From positions 3,405,154 to 3,469,153 of the forward strand of contig NZ_JH719942.1 of NCBI RefSeq assembly GCF_000275825.1: a stretch of DNA of 64,000 nt, given 5' to 3'. How positions within the stretch are numbered: the stretch's first letter is position 1; each line of letters opens with the position of its first letter. The translations under genes were made by a program, and so were the position numbers. The notes under the pieces are model-generated. The model searched no databases, was not told the DNA's origin, and worked only from the letters and a program-made list of their open reading frames with translations. This document shows positions 28,093 to 35,558 of this stretch, one piece after another. This DNA is from Saprospira grandis DSM 2844. GTDB taxonomy: Bacteria > Bacteroidota > Bacteroidia > Chitinophagales > Saprospiraceae.

Positions 28093-29523
28093 CTATTTTG
28101 ACCGCTGACAACGACTATCTCGGATTGCTTTTTCCCAGTTTTTTGCTGGTGCTAAGAGCACCCTAGCACTATCTGCCAATTGTTTAATCTCTTCTGCAGA
28201 TAATTCCTTGAAAGGGTCTAGTTGCTGAAAAGCTTTGTCTCCCAAAAACTTGGTCCAAACGTTTTTGATAAAATCGTTCATAGAAAGGTAGTCTTCATTG
28301 GGGCTTGTCTCATCTATTTTAGACAAAAAATAGTCTTCTAATAGAGGAATTTTTAACCCACTTCTCGTTGATGCTGAAAAAAGGCTGTGAATATGGGCCT
28401 TCCATTGCTTTTTGCTTAGGCAGTAGTTTCTAATATTAGGATCATTGATGCTAGGTTGTAGTTTTTTAAACCAGACTTTAATCTCTTCTTTAAGTTGTAT
28501 AACAACCACTTCTCGGCGTACGCTAGTATGCCGTAGTTTAGCATCAAAGCAGCTATACAGCCAGTCTATAGGATATAGCTCGTGAGGAGCAGGAGGGTAG
28601 CCGTTTATCCAGCGCTGTTTTTTTACGTCATAAAATTCTTGACAAAAGAGCTCTTTCCTAAAACTTGAAGAGAGGGATAGCTCCGTGTGAATCGTAGTGC
28701 TCAACTCATCTATTGAGTAGTGTTTGCTACTATCTAATTGATTGGCCAATTGTTGAATCAGTTGTTTTCTAACAAGAGGATGCCCTGTATTTCCTTGTTT
28801 TAAAAACGCTATTAACTCCTTAGCTGAAATAGAGTATTTAAAGGCGGGGTCTAAATGCAGTTGCTCCTCTAAAGGAGCCATATTGAATAATTGGTTCAGG
28901 ATTCTCCTTTCACCATAGTTAAGGAGGTCATAGAATCTAGTAAGTTCTGCTCGGTAGGTAGAGTCGGCTTCTTTTTTCTCCCTCCACTCTTCTGTGGTCA
29001 AAAAGTCATCCTTGGCCAGGGATTGGTCCAAAATGGGTTCTAGTTGGCTAGGCGAAAGGACATAAGGAGCAATGGCAGACTCAATAAAGTCCGATTTAGC
29101 ACTATATTTTTCAATCTTTTCTATGGTATTATAACGCTCAAAAATTTGGGCCAATTCTTCTAAAAATAGACGGGGTGGCTTATTGTCCGCCTGCTTTACT
29201 AAGGCCTTAATATCTCTCGAGATTAGGCGACAAACTTTGAGCTTTTTACCTTGATAAAAGTTAAAATAAAGATCATCTAGGTATAAGGTTTCTTCCCATT
29301 GGTCCTTCTTGATACTATTTTTTAGGCTTCTCGCTTTATGGGCTACCGCTACCGCATTTAGGGCAAATTCCAAACAAAAATCAATTTTTGGAATAGCGGC
29401 CTCTGTGCTCATTTTTTCTTTACTACTATAGTCCTTGGTTCTACATTCTGCTTTGTTTTCTTGCAGCTCAATGGGAGCGAAGAGTCCCGTGAAAAGGACC
29501 AAAAAAGTCATAAGGGTGTTCAT
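28093..29523 (-). CDS. Secreted protein of unknown function (476 aa)
   Basis: I do not recognise a family. The first ~16 residues (MNTLMTFLVLFTGLFA) look like a signal peptide. The rest is soluble, charged and predicted mostly alpha-helical, with no transmembrane segment, no T9SS sorting domain and no clear enzyme motif. Only a handful of cysteines are scattered along it (about nine, e.g. ECR, DFCLEF, FCQEF, YSCFDAK, NYCLSK, SRCQRSK). The length and codon use fit a real gene, and the frame is uninterrupted. It stands alone on the minus strand, with repeat copy H behind its stop. A near-consensus promoter element (TACCTTTA on the minus strand, about 29544-29551) lies 20 nt upstream. Confidence 0.65.
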   Translation of the reverse strand: MNTLMTFLVLFTGLFAPIELQENKAECRTKDYSSKEKMSTEAAIPKIDFCLEFALNAVAVAHKARSLKNSIKKDQWEETLYLDDLYFNFYQGKKLKVCRLISRDIKALVKQADNKPPRLFLEELAQIFERYNTIEKIEKYSAKSDFIESAIAPYVLSPSQLEPILDQSLAKDDFLTTEEWREKKEADSTYRAELTRFYDLLNYGERRILNQLFNMAPLEEQLHLDPAFKYSISAKELIAFLKQGNTGHPLVRKQLIQQLANQLDSSKHYSIDELSTTIHTELSLSSSFRKELFCQEFYDVKKQRWINGYPPAPHELYPIDWLYSCFDAKLRHTSVRREVVVIQLKEEIKVWFKKLQPSINDPNIRNYCLSKKQWKAHIHSLFSASTRSGLKIPLLEDYFLSKIDETSPNEDYLSMNDFIKNVWTKFLGDKAFQQLDPFKELSAEEIKQLADSARVLLAPAKNWEKAIRDSRCQRSK

Positions 29524-29593
29524 TGGTTTATTTTTTAATTACCTAAAGGTAGTAACTTTTTTCGTAAACTTAAAAAAAAGGTAATTTTTTGGA

Positions 29594-29627
29594 CTGCCCC
29601 GCCTTGCAAGGCCGCAGCGGAGGCCCC
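29594..29627 (-). repeat. Short fragment of the GC-rich element, copy I
   Basis: On the minus strand it reads TTTTGGGGCCTCCGCTGCGG then CCTTGCAAGGCGGGGCAG. Only the first ~34 bp of the element are present. It begins at the T-run end of the terminator of the minus-strand gene at 29685. Confidence 0.7.
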
Positions 29628-29629
29628 AA

Positions 29630-29666
29630 AACAAAAAAAAGCCAACTGAAAACAGCTGGCTTTTTG
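29630..29666 (-). terminator. Rho-independent terminator of the small T9SS cargo gene
   Basis: On the minus strand, AAAAAGCCAGCTG-tttt-CAGTTGGCTTTTTTTT forms a stem with one G-T pair, about 20 nt after the stop at 29685. The AAAAA on the 5' side would let it also act on the plus strand. Confidence 0.8.
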
Positions 29667-29684
29667 AATCTTAGGCGCAAAAGA

Positions 29685-30374
29685 CTAAGGGTTGTACTTG
29701 CTAATGCGTTCTGTGCGGATAATATGGCGGTTTTCATCAAGCATCCGAAGCATATAAATGCCGCGGTTGAGGCTACTGACATCAAATTTATCTTGCTGCC
29801 CATTGACTTGGAACTGCAAAACTTTGCGGCCCACCACATTGTAAATTTCTAAATACTTGACCTGCTCTTGGGCGTCTCGAAGCATGAGGTGTTCTACCAC
29901 TGGATTGGGGTAAACCGTAGGCTTTTCGGCTTTGGGTTGATACATTTTTTGTGCCGAGCGCTCATTTTTGGCCGAGGCAGAAAACAAAATGCGCTCGGCA
30001 TCTTGCTTTAGGCCTTTTTCATAAATCTTGAGCTCTAAATTTCCAATTCCCTCTTTTCCATTAGGGCGAAAATTGACTCGAAAATTAGAAACCTCTTCTT
30101 TGGGGCCCAGAACCAATTGTTTTTTTTGGACCAAAGAGGAGTAGCATTGTCGGTCGCAAACGGCTACCTCCCAGCCCTCGGGGCAGAGATTGCGGCTTTG
30201 TTCCCAAACCAAGGTAATTTTGCGATTGCTCTCATTTTTTAGGCTAATCCGGGGCCCTATTTCTGTCTGGCAGTTGCCCTGAAGACTGGCATAATCTGCG
30301 GAGACTGAAAAGTTTTGGGCAGAAAGAAAGGCCGTGAAAAAAAGAAAACAAAAAAGATGTATAGTTTGCTGCAT
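29685..30374 (-). CDS. Small secreted protein with T9SS C-terminal sorting domain
   Basis: The 229-residue protein has a signal peptide (MQQTIHLFCFLFFTAFLSAQ), a central beta-rich domain of about 120 residues with Cys in SLQGNC, RNLC and CDRQCY, and a type A sorting domain (VYPNPVVEHLML, IYNVVGRKVLQFQV, LNRGIYMLRM, RTERI). It would be exported by Sec and then T9SS. An in-frame ATG 54 nt upstream exists, but the ATG at 30374 starts the signal peptide and is preferred. The passenger domain is not recognised. It could be a small binding domain displayed at the surface. The gene lies between two minus-strand genes and has its own terminator. Confidence 0.82.
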   Translation of the reverse strand: MQQTIHLFCFLFFTAFLSAQNFSVSADYASLQGNCQTEIGPRISLKNESNRKITLVWEQSRNLCPEGWEVAVCDRQCYSSLVQKKQLVLGPKEEVSNFRVNFRPNGKEGIGNLELKIYEKGLKQDAERILFSASAKNERSAQKMYQPKAEKPTVYPNPVVEHLMLRDAQEQVKYLEIYNVVGRKVLQFQVNGQQDKFDVSSLNRGIYMLRMLDENRHIIRTERISKYNP

Positions 30375-30546
30375 AAGCGGGGGTTGAGTTGGATGAATTT
30401 TGGATAAAATTAGCCTAAATTGGGCCAAAGAAAACTATTGGCTGTAAAAAGACTGAATTTCTATTTAATATACAATTTATCCCTATAAAATTCCTTGCTA
30501 CCGTCCCGCTTTTAACGATTTGATGACTTTCCCGAAAGCTTTGGTT

Positions 30547-30582
30547 AAAAAAAGCCCCTTTGGCAACAGCAAAGGGGCTTTT
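30547..30582 (-). terminator. Rho-independent terminator of the pseudo-metallopeptidase gene
   Basis: AAAGCCCCTTTG / CAAAGGGGCTTT stem with a 7-nt loop, flanked by T-runs on both strands; 11 nt after the stop at 30594. Confidence 0.88.
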
Positions 30583-30593
30583 GGTCTTATTGT

Positions 30594-32066
30594 TTAGCGT
30601 TTGTTGTACTCTAAAAAGATGGGTACAATATAGCGTTCTGTAGAAGTGGCCGAGAACTCAATTTTATTATCTTGAAACTCAATATTGTGGTTGCCCACAA
30701 TCTTCTCTTGATGAGCGGCATAAAAGCGCTGAAAAAGATTTAGTTGCTCATCGTCTAGTTCATTCATCTCTTTAAGGAAGCTCTCTGGGAGAATTTGCTT
30801 TTTAGAGAATAAAATACAAATGTAGTTCTTGGTCCCATTGGGGTCTACTTGAAAATGCTCGCCTTTATTTGTAGGGACTCTAAACTTTTTCTTTTCGTCC
30901 TTAAAGTACTGCTGATCGCCAGCCTGTGGATAAAGCAAGTTAAAGCCGCGCTCTTCATCTCCCTCAAAGACATAAATAAAGCCTTTGCGCAAATTTGTGA
31001 TTTCAAAGAAGTAGGCGGTCTCTGGCAAAAAGGTCCCTTGCACCTTGTATAGGTTTTGAAGCAATTGGACATTCGCTTTGCTTGCATTGATATCAAAGAC
31101 CAATTCGCCCTCTTGGCCGTATTTCTCCTTCAGTTTTTTGAGGTACTTTTTGGTGGCATCGGCAGGAGGCGGAAATTTAATGTAGTTGCGAATATAAGTG
31201 GCCGTGTATAGCATCCGCTTGAGCTGCCCGCGGCTAAATTTGCTCCGACAACCTTCTCGAGGATTATCCGACATGATATTATTGACCATTGGCTTGTAAA
31301 ACTTACGATTGGCATCTTTTAAGGTGCCCACATAATCACAGCGATCATCAATAGAACGACGGTCCAAACCTGGGTCGGCAGGGGTGTCACAAACTTGATC
31401 GCCCTCCGTCTGGCAGTTTTCTCCAGAAACCAATTCTTCACTACGTTGCCCAGCAATAGGACCCGCAGTGGGGTAGAGGCCAAAAAAATGCCCCATCTGC
31501 CGCTTGAGTGTAGTGCCATTACTTAGGGCCTTTTTTGTGATAAACAAGCGATTGATCGGCTTGGCCGAAGGCGCATGCGTGTAGCCCGAAAAACTATTGC
31601 GCTCGCCCTGTAGCTTGTTTACAATGTATACGTTAATTACATTAGCCCGATCATGTGGCCGACAAAGCTTTTCTTCATCCACTACCGGAAAACGATAAAG
31701 CGCATCATCCCGAACATAGTTGTAGTCCTCTAAAGGCAAAAAACGAATGTTGGCCTTCAAAAAACTTTTGTTGAGCTCCCGTATCGCCGCCTGTACCTCG
31801 GCAATCTCACAACCATTGCTGCCGTCACTCTTGGCCACAATATGAATCTTGAGCGGAAACTCTAATAAACCCCGACTCAGACTGTCGTTAAACTGCTCTA
31901 TGGCCTTCACATGGTCTTTCATGTAGGCTAATTGCTCCTCATTGTAGGTCGTCCCCGATAGCTTATTCCCAAAACCACCAAAACCACCACTCCGAGGGCG
32001 CTGGGCCATTAAATTGCTGCTGAGCAAAAAAATAAAAAATAGTAAACTGAACTGAGCTTGCCTCAT
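30594..32066 (-). CDS. Secreted M43 (pappalysin-like) metallopeptidase homologue with a lost zinc site
   Basis: The 490-residue protein has a signal peptide (1-21, ending SSNLMAQ). Its domain (about 70-295) follows the order of M43 peptidases. Where the family has HExxHxxGLxH, this protein reads LKRQMGHFFGLYP (187-199): the first His is Arg189, the catalytic Glu is Gln190 and the third His is Pro199, leaving only His193. The other family hallmarks remain: GDQVCDTPADP near 222 and the Met-turn region NNIMSDNPREGCRSKFSRGQ near 262-281. It is therefore probably catalytically dead, acting as a binding protein or inhibitor. About 190 further residues of unknown fold follow. No sorting domain is present. 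A TAGTTTTG promoter element lies upstream and a terminator downstream. Confidence 0.78.
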   Translation of the reverse strand: MRQAQFSLLFFIFLLSSNLMAQRPRSGGFGGFGNKLSGTTYNEEQLAYMKDHVKAIEQFNDSLSRGLLEFPLKIHIVAKSDGSNGCEIAEVQAAIRELNKSFLKANIRFLPLEDYNYVRDDALYRFPVVDEEKLCRPHDRANVINVYIVNKLQGERNSFSGYTHAPSAKPINRLFITKKALSNGTTLKRQMGHFFGLYPTAGPIAGQRSEELVSGENCQTEGDQVCDTPADPGLDRRSIDDRCDYVGTLKDANRKFYKPMVNNIMSDNPREGCRSKFSRGQLKRMLYTATYIRNYIKFPPPADATKKYLKKLKEKYGQEGELVFDINASKANVQLLQNLYKVQGTFLPETAYFFEITNLRKGFIYVFEGDEERGFNLLYPQAGDQQYFKDEKKKFRVPTNKGEHFQVDPNGTKNYICILFSKKQILPESFLKEMNELDDEQLNLFQRFYAAHQEKIVGNHNIEFQDNKIEFSATSTERYIVPIFLEYNKR

Positions 32067-32111
32067 AATAAAAAAGTTGAAGTTTAAATTAGGAATTCAT
32101 ACCGAGGACTA

Positions 32112-32119
32112 CAAAACTA
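32112..32119 (-). promoter_or_regulatory. Candidate Bacteroidota -7 element for the pseudo-metallopeptidase gene
   Basis: On the minus strand TAGTTTTG matches the TAnnTTTG consensus and lies 45 nt upstream of the ATG at 32066. No clear TTG -33 box is seen, so confidence is limited. Confidence 0.35.
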
Positions 32120-32325
32120 AGGCCTAGCTAGCGTTTTTAATAAGGACTAGACAAATTTTATAAGGCTAAGCCCATTATTTTACAAGCGAATCTGATAAGT
32201 TAAGCGTCTTAAATGCAATAAAAATTAGGAATACTTCTTTATGCGCTTGCTTAATTCTGCAAAACTCAATATATTCGACTCGTTAAAGCAAATACAATAC
32301 ATTAACCTGCCAATACATATACCTT

Positions 32326-32991
32326 ATGAAAACGAAATTAAAAGTTGGAGTTTTATCTGAATTGACTCAAGCCGCTTACGAAAAAGAATTTAAGCGCCTG
32401 AGCAAAGCCGCTTTTACTCAAGCCAATAGCGAAGAGACCGCTGTCACACTTTATGTAAAACGCGAGCATAAGTTTGCCTGTGGTACTACTGGCCCCCTTA
32501 TGCTTATCGCTAAGCTAGACGCTCAATGGAAAAAACAAGCCAAAGAAGACCTTAAAGGCGATAAGAAAATGGTCATGATCGCTAAGGCTTTTGTTCAAGA
32601 AGGCGAAAATGGCGCTACCCTAGAAGTAAGCCCCATCAAAGGAAATGCCCCCCTAGCCAAAATCGCTAAGGAAGCTAAGGCTATCCTCAAAAAAGCAAAA
32701 TTGACCCTCAACGAATTTGTAGCCGGCTCTGCCGCCGCTGAAGTAACTTCTGCCGCCGGCGCCGCCGAAGAAGAACAAGAAGGCCCGCAAGAAACTGCAC
32801 AAACAGAAGAACCTAAGGCCAAAGAAGAAGCCAAAACAACAGAGGATGCCGCCTCTGATGATACCGCCTCTGCCGGCCCCGAAAGCACGACAATCGACCC
32901 CAAACTAGAAAAGAAAAAAGCCAAAGCCCGCCAAGTAATGGCCAAAATGCTCGAGAACCTTCAGAAAATCGAAAGCAAACTTCAAAAATAA
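32326..32991 (+). CDS. Unknown cytoplasmic protein with acidic Ala/Glu-rich tail (221 aa)
   Basis: No family recognised and no signal peptide. Residues 1-135 look like a small folded domain (MKTKLKVGVLSELTQAAYEK, then REHKFACGTTGPLMLIAKLD). Residues 136-200 are a low-complexity Ala/Glu/Thr linker, and the last ~25 residues are a basic helix (KKKAKARQVMAKMLENLQKI). The next gene, a muramidase, starts 74 nt downstream on the same strand, and both genes share C-rich codon use with the 43.1-kb gene. The three may belong to one function or simply be highly expressed; this is inference. A weak hairpin (CTCTAGC/GCTAGAG) lies between this gene and the next. Confidence 0.65.
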   Translation: MKTKLKVGVLSELTQAAYEKEFKRLSKAAFTQANSEETAVTLYVKREHKFACGTTGPLMLIAKLDAQWKKQAKEDLKGDKKMVMIAKAFVQEGENGATLEVSPIKGNAPLAKIAKEAKAILKKAKLTLNEFVAGSAAAEVTSAAGAAEEEQEGPQETAQTEEPKAKEEAKTTEDAASDDTASAGPESTTIDPKLEKKKAKARQVMAKMLENLQKIESKLQK

Positions 32992-33006
32992 TTTTTGGTT
33001 CTATCC

Positions 33007-33033
33007 CTCTAGCCGCTTTCCGCTAGAGCTTTC
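33007..33033 (+). terminator. Weak hairpin, possible attenuator
   Basis: CTCTAGC-cgctttcc-GCTAGAG followed by CTTTCTT, between the stop at 32991 and the muramidase start at 33066. The T-run is poor, so it may reduce rather than stop transcription. Confidence 0.35.
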
Positions 33034-33065
33034 TTATCTATTCAACCTAACTTAACTTTTGAAGC

Positions 33066-34448
33066 ATGGCTAACGTAGAAAAATTACAACAACTGCTCGG
33101 GAAATATCAAGATCAGCTTAAAACACTCAAAGAGCTGTTTATGGCCGATGGCAAAATCGACGATAAAGAACAAGCTACACTAACGCAAATTGAAGAACTC
33201 ATTAGCTCTATCGGAGCATCTATCGGATCTGCCGTAGAAGGCGCATCTGCCGCCGCAGCCGCTAGCGTCAGCTCTATCTCTGGCTCTGTCGGTAAAGGCG
33301 GAGATAATAAACTAGAAGATGTAAAATTAGTCCAAGAACTCCTCAACAAAAAAGGCCAAAACCTTACTGTTGATGGAGACTGTGGCGGAAAAACAATCGC
33401 CGCTATCGAGGCTTTCCAACAAAGCGAGTTAGGCTGGAAAGATGGCCGCATCGACCCAGGAGGGAAAAGCTGGGGCGCACTCTCTGGCGGAACTAGCACA
33501 AGCACTAATGAAGCAACTACCGAAGAAGCAGATGACACAAGTAGCGAAGATGCCTCATCTACTGATGATAGCAGCTCCGCTAGCTCCGATGCCGCAGCCG
33601 CTTCTGGCGAGGTAGAAGAGGCCCTAGCCGCCAATTCTAAAATCGCCGCCTCTGTAGGCGCAGGCGGAAAAAATCAAGCGGAAGATGTGCTCCGCGTAAA
33701 ACAACTCCTCAATAAATTTGGCCACAAATTGACCGAGGACGGAAATGCCGATGCCGCACTCACCGCCGCAATCAAAGATTTCCAAACTAAATATCGCGGA
33801 AGTAGCAAACCCGATGGCCGCGTAGACGCTGGCGGACGTACCTGGGGCTCTCTGCTCGGTATGGGCCGTATCCAAGGCCACCTAGAGGCCTTGTCTAAAC
33901 AATATGGCGTAGAACCCGCCGTTATTATGGCTATCCAAACTGTAGAGTCCGGCGGAAATGGCTTCTTCTCTGATGGCCGACCCAAAATCCTCTTTGAAGG
34001 ACATATTTTCTGGAAGGAACTCAAGAAAGCAGGTAAAGATCCTAATGCGCTCCGATCTGGAAACGAAAATATTATCTACCCCAAATGGGATAGTAGCCAG
34101 TACTCCGGAGGTACCAAAGAGTATGATCGCCTCGCTAGAGCCGAAAAAATTCATAAGGAAGCCGCCTATAAAGCCACTTCTTGGGGCGAGTTCCAAATTA
34201 TGGGCTTTAACCACTCTACCGTCGGATATAGCGATGTTTTCTCTTTCGTAGAAGCCATGAAAGTACCCAATGGCGCTTCTCTCAAAGCCGTTATGGAGTT
34301 TGTGAAAAACAATAATCTCCTCCGTCACGTACAAGGAAGTAGTAAGGATTGGGCCTCTTTTGCTAGAGGATATAATGGCCCCGGCTATGCCAAAAACCAA
34401 TATGATAAGAAGTTGGCCTCGGCCTTCGCTCGCTTCCAAAATGTATAG
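33066..34448 (+). CDS. N-acetylmuramidase with two peptidoglycan-binding domains
   Basis: The 460-residue enzyme is predicted to cleave the glycan strands of peptidoglycan. The N-terminal 60 residues form a helical segment (FMADGKIDDKEQATL). Two peptidoglycan-binding domains follow at about 74-139 and 196-263, each starting SVGxGGxNxxxDVxxVxxLLN and ending GGxxWGxL, separated by a Thr/Ser/Asp-rich linker. The catalytic N-acetylmuramidase domain (PF11860 type) spans about 268-458; ESGGNGF gives the likely catalytic Glu294, followed by ILFEGHIFW, SWGEFQIMGFN and FARGYNGPGYAKNQYD. There is no signal peptide, so it must leave by another route (a phage-tail-like injector, lysis or T9SS-independent export) or act inside. 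A predatory lytic role is plausible but inferred. Confidence 0.87.
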   Translation: MANVEKLQQLLGKYQDQLKTLKELFMADGKIDDKEQATLTQIEELISSIGASIGSAVEGASAAAAASVSSISGSVGKGGDNKLEDVKLVQELLNKKGQNLTVDGDCGGKTIAAIEAFQQSELGWKDGRIDPGGKSWGALSGGTSTSTNEATTEEADDTSSEDASSTDDSSSASSDAAAASGEVEEALAANSKIAASVGAGGKNQAEDVLRVKQLLNKFGHKLTEDGNADAALTAAIKDFQTKYRGSSKPDGRVDAGGRTWGSLLGMGRIQGHLEALSKQYGVEPAVIMAIQTVESGGNGFFSDGRPKILFEGHIFWKELKKAGKDPNALRSGNENIIYPKWDSSQYSGGTKEYDRLARAEKIHKEAAYKATSWGEFQIMGFNHSTVGYSDVFSFVEAMKVPNGASLKAVMEFVKNNNLLRHVQGSSKDWASFARGYNGPGYAKNQYDKKLASAFARFQNV

Positions 34449-34478
34449 CAGCCAGTAGTTCTGATCATCCAAATATTA

Positions 34479-34513
34479 ACGTCTCGTTCCTTTTTTAGGA
34501 GCGAGGCGTTTTT
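34479..34513 (+). terminator. Rho-independent terminator after the muramidase gene
   Basis: Stem AACGtCTCGttCC / GGagCGAGgCGTT with a loop of T, then TTTTTGTTTT. Repeat copy J starts at the end of this T-tract. Confidence 0.8.
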
Positions 34514-34518
34514 GTTTT

Positions 34519-34635
34519 GGGGCCCGCGGCCAGCAAGCTGGCCGCCGCTATGCTTCGGGGCTCGCAGGTCTGCTCGGCCCTTCGGGCTTCGCCCTCGGTC
34601 TGGCCTAACGGCCACCCACTCCGCAGCGCTGGGCC
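34519..34635 (+). repeat. GC-rich modular intergenic element, copy J
   Basis: Starts TTTTGGGGCCCGCGGCCAGC-aa-GCTGGCC (T-tract plus hairpin 1). It continues CGCTATGCTTCGGGGCTCGC, GGTCTGCTCGGCCC, hairpin GGGC-ttc-GCCC, GGTCTGGCC-taac-GGCCACC and CAGCGCTGGGCC. Confidence 0.88.
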
Positions 34636-34763
34636 GCTCAACAGCCTTCTTTGCCCAAAAGAAACGGCTCCGGCCAGCTGGTTTTTACTGTTTTCTAGGC
34701 CCAGCAAAAAAAAATGCTCCCCCAAGGCCTAACCTTAGCCAAAGCAGGGCATAAAAAATAAAA

Positions 34764-35381
34764 ATGAAATACCTCTTCTTCCTTTGCCTGCTTTGGTCGC
34801 CTAGTCCCTACGCAAAAAAATATGGGCAGAATTACCAAAAAGCAATCGCCTTTTTGCAGCAGCACCAAAGCCTTTTGGAACAAACCGCCAAGGAGTTAGC
34901 CATAGAACCCGCCAAACTTCAGGCCGTGGTCTTTCCCGAACTCCTCCGCTATAATCAATTAAAAGATATGCTAGAAACAGAGGCCCTAGAACAAGCTTAC
35001 CTCCGTGGACTAGCTGTTGATTTCTCTATTGGCCCTTTCCAAATGAAACCCTCTTTTGCCCAAACCCTGGAAGATAGCCTCCACTTAGCCATAGATAGAA
35101 GCCCTAAGGCCCGCTTGGCCCGCCTCAAAACCCTAGAGGGCCAACTCTTTTACCTAAAGTGCTTTTTGCAAATCTGCCAAAAAGAAAAATGTCCCCCCAA
35201 TTGGAGCCCCCTAGAGCTTTGGAGCTGTAAGTATAATTCTGGCCTAAATAAATCATTAGAAGAATTAAGCTACTGGCGCCAACAAAAGGCGTTTCCCTAT
35301 GGCCCAAAATTAAGTCCCGATATCCAAGATAATTATAGCGATATCGCCCTAGATTATTACCAAGAATTTGGACCAAAATAG
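34764..35381 (+). CDS. Small secreted lysozyme-like protein (205 aa)
   Basis: A signal peptide of about 17 residues (MKYLFFLCLLWSPSPYA) leads into a helical domain with features of the lysozyme/transglycosylase fold. Glu59 in VVFPELLRY is placed like the catalytic Glu of that fold, SIGPFQMKPSFAQ (88-100) resembles the conserved Ser-x-Gly-x-x-Gln-[IM] segment, and ELWSCKYNSGL resembles the later YNxG motif. It would act on peptidoglycan in the periplasm or outside. The family is not assigned with certainty, so an uncharacterised conserved protein with a similar fold is the alternative. It follows the muramidase gene and its repeat element; the pairing suggests a wall-lysis theme. Confidence 0.68.
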   Translation: MKYLFFLCLLWSPSPYAKKYGQNYQKAIAFLQQHQSLLEQTAKELAIEPAKLQAVVFPELLRYNQLKDMLETEALEQAYLRGLAVDFSIGPFQMKPSFAQTLEDSLHLAIDRSPKARLARLKTLEGQLFYLKCFLQICQKEKCPPNWSPLELWSCKYNSGLNKSLEELSYWRQQKAFPYGPKLSPDIQDNYSDIALDYYQEFGPK

Positions 35382-35385
35382 ATAA

Positions 35386-35527
35386 GGCCCGAAGGGCCTC
35401 ATGGCCTAGGGATGGTAACTGGGGCGGCGAAGCCGCAGACCCAGCAAAAAAAGCAACGCTTTTTTTGCGCAGGGCCGAGCGAACAGCGAGCCAGTGCACA
35501 GCCCGGCCGCCATAGGCGGCAGGCCCC
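35386..35527 (-). repeat. GC-rich modular intergenic element, copy K (reverse)
   Basis: On the minus strand it starts TTTTGGGGCCTGCCGCC-tat-GGCGGCCGGGC, then TGGCTCGCTGTTCGCTCGGCCC. Its second hairpin is extreme: CAAAAAAAGC-gtt-GCTTTTTTTG. GGGTCTGCGGC-ttc-GCCGCC, ATCCCTAGGCC and an AGGCCC-tt-CGGGCCT hairpin follow. Its GGGGCC end lies 31 nt before the lipoprotein gene start. Confidence 0.85.
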
Positions 35528-35558
35528 AAAACATAATCAACAGAAAAAAAAAGAAGCA

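Noticed and set aside
29589-29852. Small plus-strand frame opposite the T9SS cargo gene
   Set aside because: It is the antisense shadow of the sorting domain and terminator of the minus-strand gene and has no supporting signal.
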